This document shows, one piece after another, positions 13,481 to 16,248 of a stretch of DNA of 16,248 bases. Both the position numbers and the translations under genes were made by a program. Origin of the DNA: Candidatus Vogelbacteria bacterium (lineage in GTDB: Bacteria; Patescibacteriota; Minisyncoccia; Phycocordibacterales; XYD1-FULL-46-19). Positions within the stretch are counted from its first letter, which is position 1. Each line of letters begins with the position of its first letter. The stretch is from positions 1-16,248 of the forward strand of contig JAPLZN010000035.1 in assembly GCA_026395035.1 (NCBI GenBank), written 5' to 3'. Under the pieces are notes generated by a model. That model had not been told where the DNA came from, did no database searches, and was given only the letters and a program-made list of their open reading frames with translations.

Positions 13481-14297
13481 ATTCGTAGCGACCGAGGATG
13501 AAAGCTTCTTTTCCCGGAAGGTCCTGATTTCGGGGGAAAATGATCAGCATGTTTTCGGGAGCCAGGACTTTTTTCTTACCGTCGTAACCAATCGGTGTGC
13601 CTTTGGGCAGAGGCTCGAAATCTTCGAATTCACGGGCCTTGCGGAAATTCGTTTCCGTCTTGTAGATGCCGAAGGCGTGCATAACCTTTTGACTTTTGCA
13701 TTCCCGCGGCAATCTGCCGTCGATCGCGCCCATGATGGTTAGGAATCTGATAATTGATTCCCGCGCCAGTTTGGGAGCTTTCGGATCATTGTGGTTTCCG
13801 CATTCGATGCAGATCCCGATCTTTCCCATGGTATTCATGAAATAGTCGGTACCGCCGGCTTCGATTACATCCCAGCCGTGGGAACGGATCCCAAAACGAA
13901 GCCGTTTGGCAATCGGAAACGAATGGGGTTCGCAGATGATGAACGGCTTGCTTTTTTTGGTCATACTCGAGTGCACATCGAGCAGAGCTTCGCTTTCACG
14001 CAAGTAGGGCATCAGTTCAAGGGCCCGTTTGCGCTCGTAAGTCCCCCGTTCTTTTGCCGTCAGCAGTTTGTTAGGCCGGAAGGCTCGGTTGAGGTTCATA
14101 TCCACTTGCCGTTCGCCCAATGTCAAAGCTTCGAGATTGGCCACGATGAAATGAACAGTGCCGCGTTTGATGTCGAGCGTCGGGATCAGCTCTTTGAACG
14201 CTTCCGGTCCGCAGATTTCATCACCATGAACGCCGGCCATGATGGTCAGAGTTTTTCCAGGCGAGACGCCTTTTTTGGTAATTACTCCATCGGTCAT
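13479..14297 (-). CDS. AstE/AspA-family zinc amidohydrolase, copy 2
   Basis: 272 residues from the ATG at 14297, chosen because AAGGAGGGGGG stands a few bases upstream; an upstream in-frame ATG (14390) would place translation across the promoter. Zinc ligands H24 and E27 (GVHGDE) and H109 (LLDVHSS), the DMNLNRAF segment at 66-73 and the catalytic E165 (GICIECG) are all present. Compared with copy 1 it has the same architecture but differs greatly in sequence and has higher G+C content, so it is not a recent duplicate. It removes an acyl group from an acylated amino acid or a similar amide; the substrate is unknown. It is divergent from the SLOG-like gene and convergent with the M28 gene. Confidence 0.85.
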   Translation of the reverse strand: MTDGVITKKGVSPGKTLTIMAGVHGDEICGPEAFKELIPTLDIKRGTVHFIVANLEALTLGERQVDMNLNRAFRPNKLLTAKERGTYERKRALELMPYLRESEALLDVHSSMTKKSKPFIICEPHSFPIAKRLRFGIRSHGWDVIEAGGTDYFMNTMGKIGICIECGNHNDPKAPKLARESIIRFLTIMGAIDGRLPRECKSQKVMHAFGIYKTETNFRKAREFEDFEPLPKGTPIGYDGKKKVLAPENMLIIFPRNQDLPGKEAFILGRYE

Positions 14298-14335
14298 AAT
14301 TTCCCCCCTCCTTGTTGGGGTGGTTTCTGGTGATA

Positions 14336-14403
14336 AACCTATCATAGTTTCCAGCGCTGTCAATTTTTTGCAAGATTGACAATTATTCACTTGCTTCTAT
14401 GAT
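14336..14403. promoter_or_regulatory. Back-to-back divergent promoters with an inverted repeat
   Basis: On the plus strand TTGACA (14376-14381) and TATGAT (14398-14403), spacer 16 bp, form a near-consensus promoter for the SLOG-like gene. On the minus strand TTGACA (14358-14363) with a weak TAGGTT (14336-14341) would serve the amidohydrolase. The two -35 boxes form the inverted repeat TGTCAAT-N10-ATTGACA, so a single regulator could reach both. Confidence 0.6.
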
Positions 14404-14469
14404 TTACGTCAGAGTGACAGTATGTACATTAAATTTTGCTGTCCAAAATCTTAGGTTGGGAGGTATGTC

Positions 14470-14982
14470 ATGGAAGAGACATTGACCGAGAAACTGGAGG
14501 CGATCCGACATTCCACCGCCGGATGTATCGCCGTGACGGGCGGTGCGCCGGCTGGATCAGACGATACTGTCGTGGCAGGAATCGTCGAAGAGTTTGTGGC
14601 GAAACTGGCCGGGAAAAACCTGGCGATCGTCGGCAACGGAACCAAGTGGGGCGTGCCAAAATATGCCGCAGAGGCTGCGATCGCGCACGGCATTCCACTG
14701 ATCCGTATCTTTCCGGAACGCGCCAGGAAGCACCTCCTGTCGATTCCTGGGGCGATCGACATTCCCATTTCTCCGCGCTGTTTCAGTCCGGAATGGGGGA
14801 TTGAACATCACGAACCGGTCATCTATGGCGTAGCGTTGTCCGGCACCGGCGGGTTGGCCGACCTGGTGTATGATGGCCTGCGACCGCTCTGGCAGTCCAA
14901 AATCGCCGTCTGTCTACCGGCTGATCCGATCAGTTCTGGCAGGACAGCGGCCGAATTCCTGCTGGCTCATTTGAAGCGGTAG
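14470..14982 (+). CDS. SLOG-superfamily (LOG/DprA-like) nucleotide-binding protein
   Basis: 170 residues with a Rossmann-like alpha/beta layout resembling the LOG/TIGR00725 branch of the SLOG superfamily. Hydrophobic strand CIAVTGG at 19-25, LAIVGNGTKWGVPKYAAEAA at 51-70, the GIPLIRIFPE strand at 74-83, and a late SGTGGLADLV (124-133) correspond to the nucleotide-binding glycine-rich positions and the closing GGxGT-type loop. The classic PGGxGTxxE motif is not intact, so a lysine-decarboxylase-like phosphoribohydrolase activity is not assured; nucleotide binding is the safer guess. GGGAGG lies 7 nt upstream of the ATG, behind a strong promoter; a terminator follows. It may sense or process a nucleotide linked to the neighbouring amide enzymes. 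Confidence 0.5.
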   Translation: MEETLTEKLEAIRHSTAGCIAVTGGAPAGSDDTVVAGIVEEFVAKLAGKNLAIVGNGTKWGVPKYAAEAAIAHGIPLIRIFPERARKHLLSIPGAIDIPISPRCFSPEWGIEHHEPVIYGVALSGTGGLADLVYDGLRPLWQSKIAVCLPADPISSGRTAAEFLLAHLKR

Positions 14983-15006
14983 TAACGACTATGCGTATAC
15001 GACATC

Positions 15007-15038
15007 AACGGGGGCTTGGCCACCCCCCGTTTTTTTTG
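15007..15038 (+). terminator. Terminator after the SLOG-like gene
   Basis: AACGGGGG (15007-15014) pairs with CCCCCGTT across a short CTTGGCCA loop, followed by a run of eight or more T. It also separates this gene from the convergent hisI. Confidence 0.85.
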
Positions 15039-15056
15039 ACAACTTTTAATTGGTAG

Positions 15057-15371
15057 CTATTTTAATTTCGTGTAGAAGCAGCTGCGATTGCCAGTATGGC
15101 AAGCGCAGTCGCCCATCTGCTCGACCAGAATTAACAAACTGTCGTTGTCGCAGTCGATAAAAATTTCTTTAACGTTTTGAAAATGTCCGGATGTTTCGCC
15201 CTTGTTCCATAATTTGTTCCTAGTTCGACTCCAAAACCAAGTCGTGCCGGAAGACAAGGTTTTTTGGTAGGCTTCTTCGTTCATAAAACCGACCATCAGC
15301 ACTTCTTTGGTTTGGTAGTCTTGGATGATGGCCGGGACCAAGCCATTCATTTTATTGAAATCTAACTTCAT
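15057..15371 (-). CDS. hisI: Phosphoribosyl-AMP cyclohydrolase
   Basis: HisI opens the purine ring of phosphoribosyl-AMP in the third step of histidine synthesis. 104 residues is the size of the stand-alone enzyme. Signature blocks are all present: [12 protein letters not shown] at 24-35, [18 protein letters not shown] at 45-62, the magnesium-binding DCDND at 73-77, and zinc-type cysteines C74, C91 and C98 in [10 protein letters not shown]. No phosphoribosyl-ATP pyrophosphatase (HisE) domain is fused, and no other histidine gene is in the window, so it may serve a pathway encoded elsewhere or an isolated role. It is divergent from the phosphoribosyltransferase gene, which uses the same type of PRPP-derived substrates. 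The ATG at 15371 has no clear Shine-Dalgarno site. Confidence 0.93.
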   Translation of the reverse strand: MKLDFNKMNGLVPAIIQDYQTKEVLMVGFMNEEAYQKTLSSGTTWFWSRTRNKLWNKGETSGHFQNVKEIFIDCDNDSLLILVEQMGDCACHTGNRSCFYTKLK

Positions 15372-15386
15372 TATTTTATGTGGCTA

Positions 15387-15414
15387 TTGCGTAAAATGCG
15401 GAATTGAGTATCAT
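15387..15414 (+). promoter_or_regulatory. Probable promoter of the phosphoribosyltransferase gene
   Basis: TTGCGT (15387-15392) and TATCAT (15409-15414) with a 16-bp spacer on the plus strand, 25 bp before the start codon. The -10 box has one mismatch; the -35 box is weak. Confidence 0.45.
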
Positions 15415-15439
15415 TTAATAGTAACATTATCGGGAAGAC

Positions 15440-16084
15440 ATGAGCAAGCTAGCTTCAAATGACAAGGTGTTTATGAACGCTACTAAGGTCGGATACGGCC
15501 GGAGCGATGTTTTTTATCTCCTGGAAGACTTGAACCGGATTAGCCGGAATCCGATGTTGGCCTACCATTATACGAATTTATTGAGACTTAATTCCGCTTC
15601 ACCCTTGGCTCGAGTGGTAACCTGGGAAAGTTGTATCGATCGCTTAGTTTCCAAGTTGCGCGACGAGAAGTTTGACCTGACTATCGGGTTGGGACGTTTG
15701 GGCGGGATGATTATTGAAGATTTGATTGACGGTGGCGTGCAAGTCGGCCGAGCTCAGATTTTTTATATTACCCGTCTGTCCAATGCTGGTTGGGAAAAGA
15801 TCGCTTATGTAAACACGCCCGGCTATCCTTCCCTGGCGGATCAGGCGGAAGATTTGCACCGCTTATTGAAGAAAGCTAAACGAGTGGCGATTGTCGATGA
15901 TGTATCTTACAGCGGTGGCACGCGTAAAGCTTTGGAAAAGCTCATTGGTTCTCACCATAAAGTAACAGCAATCGACTTGATTACCATCAAAACGGCGAAA
16001 AAAACAAATACCTATTACCATAACTGGGTATCGGGTTTGTGGAGAGCCGGACGATTCCGGTATTTTATGGAATGGTCAATATAA
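15440..16084 (+). CDS. Type I phosphoribosyltransferase-fold protein
   Basis: 214 residues. The PRPP-binding loop VAIVDDVSYSGGT at 149-161 is the hallmark of type I phosphoribosyltransferases (two acidic residues, then S-G-G-T), and TIGLGRLGGMIIEDLI at 81-96 supplies the expected strand and helix before the flexible loop. The acceptor base or sugar cannot be read. The ~75 N-terminal residues are not typical of hpt or pyrE. GGGAAG stands 5 nt before the ATG at 15440. The frame ends at TAA 16082-16084, but the next frame stays open from there to 16207 with a coding-like peptide, so the true C-terminus may be about 40 residues longer (see findings). Confidence 0.75.
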   Translation: MSKLASNDKVFMNATKVGYGRSDVFYLLEDLNRISRNPMLAYHYTNLLRLNSASPLARVVTWESCIDRLVSKLRDEKFDLTIGLGRLGGMIIEDLIDGGVQVGRAQIFYITRLSNAGWEKIAYVNTPGYPSLADQAEDLHRLLKKAKRVAIVDDVSYSGGTRKALEKLIGSHHKVTAIDLITIKTAKKTNTYYHNWVSGLWRAGRFRYFMEWSI

Positions 16085-16208
16085 AGTATTCAAAAAATGC
16101 GCCTACACGTCCAACCGCGAAAGGAATGTCGTTTATTTTGGCGACCACGGGATGGAAGTTTATTATGAAACCAGAAAATTGCAGAAATTGCTATTCCCGC
16201 TGTTCGGA
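16083..16208 (+). pseudogene. Possible out-of-frame C-terminal tail of the phosphoribosyltransferase
   Basis: Directly after the stop, the neighbouring frame encodes KVFKKCAYTSNRERNVVYFG and DHGMEVYYETRKLQKLLFPL, ending at a TAG near 16206-16208. The composition is protein-like, there is no start codon or ribosome binding site of its own, and it abuts the preceding gene, so a one-base frame change at the end of that gene is the simplest explanation. It could also be chance. Confidence 0.35.
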
Positions 16209-16239
16209 TAGGCTCTTAGAAATACGGTTTGATGTTAAA

Positions 16240-16248
16240 CGAGGAGAA
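16240..16248 (+). promoter_or_regulatory. Shine-Dalgarno-like site at the window edge
   Basis: CGAGGAGAA at the very end of the window is a good ribosome binding site on the plus strand and suggests that another gene starts just beyond base 16248. Confidence 0.4.

Noticed and set aside
14436..14804. A 122-codon plus-strand frame overlapping the SLOG-like gene
   Set aside because: Arg/Gly-rich shadow of the gene at 14470-14982, which has a ribosome binding site, a promoter and a sensible fold.
1..16248. CRISPR arrays, rRNA or tRNA genes, transposase genes
   Set aside because: I found no regularly spaced repeats, no rRNA core sequences, no tRNA cloverleaf and no transposase-like protein in any of the frames I examined.

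Overview
The window looks like a chromosomal segment of an uncultured bacterium with a small, compact genome, most likely of the Patescibacteria/CPR type. The reasons are the short AspRS that lacks the GAD insertion, tightly packed short genes (gaps of a few bases, one 1-nt overlap), several starts without a Shine-Dalgarno site directly behind a -10 box, and many uncharacterised small proteins. The lineage is an inference; no rRNA is present.

Layout. 1-312 (-): 5' part of scpA. 350-550: no protein, but a promoter, nested hairpins and a terminator that look like an unassigned ~195-nt non-coding RNA. 593-2275 (-): aspS with terminator, T-box leader and promoter. 2297-2742 (+): a small coiled-coil protein. 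2799-4048 (-): trpS followed by a 56-residue two-helix membrane protein. 4092-4269: a nested palindromic element with 14-bp terminal inverted repeats. 4276-10088 (-): a probable operon read valS, Nudix remnant, GNAT, DUF6624, unknown protein, HExxH protein, histidine phosphatase, terminator. valS has its own promoter and a ~200-nt leader that folds into one long hairpin. 10091-12196 (-): promoter, a second T-box, a damaged GCS2-family carboxylate-amine ligase, a terminator and an AstE/AspA-family amidohydrolase. 12446-14982: M28 peptidase (+), second AstE/AspA-family protein (-), SLOG-like protein (+), the last two from back-to-back promoters. 15057-16248: hisI (-), a phosphoribosyltransferase (+) with a probable frameshifted tail, and a ribosome binding site at the window edge.

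Function. Three aminoacyl-tRNA synthetases lie within 10 kb. Two T-box tRNA-sensing leaders are present. One controls aspS, an ordinary target, but its Stem I region is very short. The other controls an ATP-dependent amino-acid ligase of the GCS2 family, an unusual target. Around that ligase sit three zinc hydrolases of families that cleave amide or peptide bonds (two AstE/AspA, one M28). This suggests a module that makes and breaks a small amino-acid conjugate under amino-acid control. That is the most interesting system here, but its substrate cannot be read from the sequence.

Integrity. Three loci show frame breaks: valS/Nudix at a ten-A tract, the GCS2 gene (frameshift and apparent internal loss), and the phosphoribosyltransferase tail. 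They may be real decay, programmed slippage or assembly errors; reads would decide.
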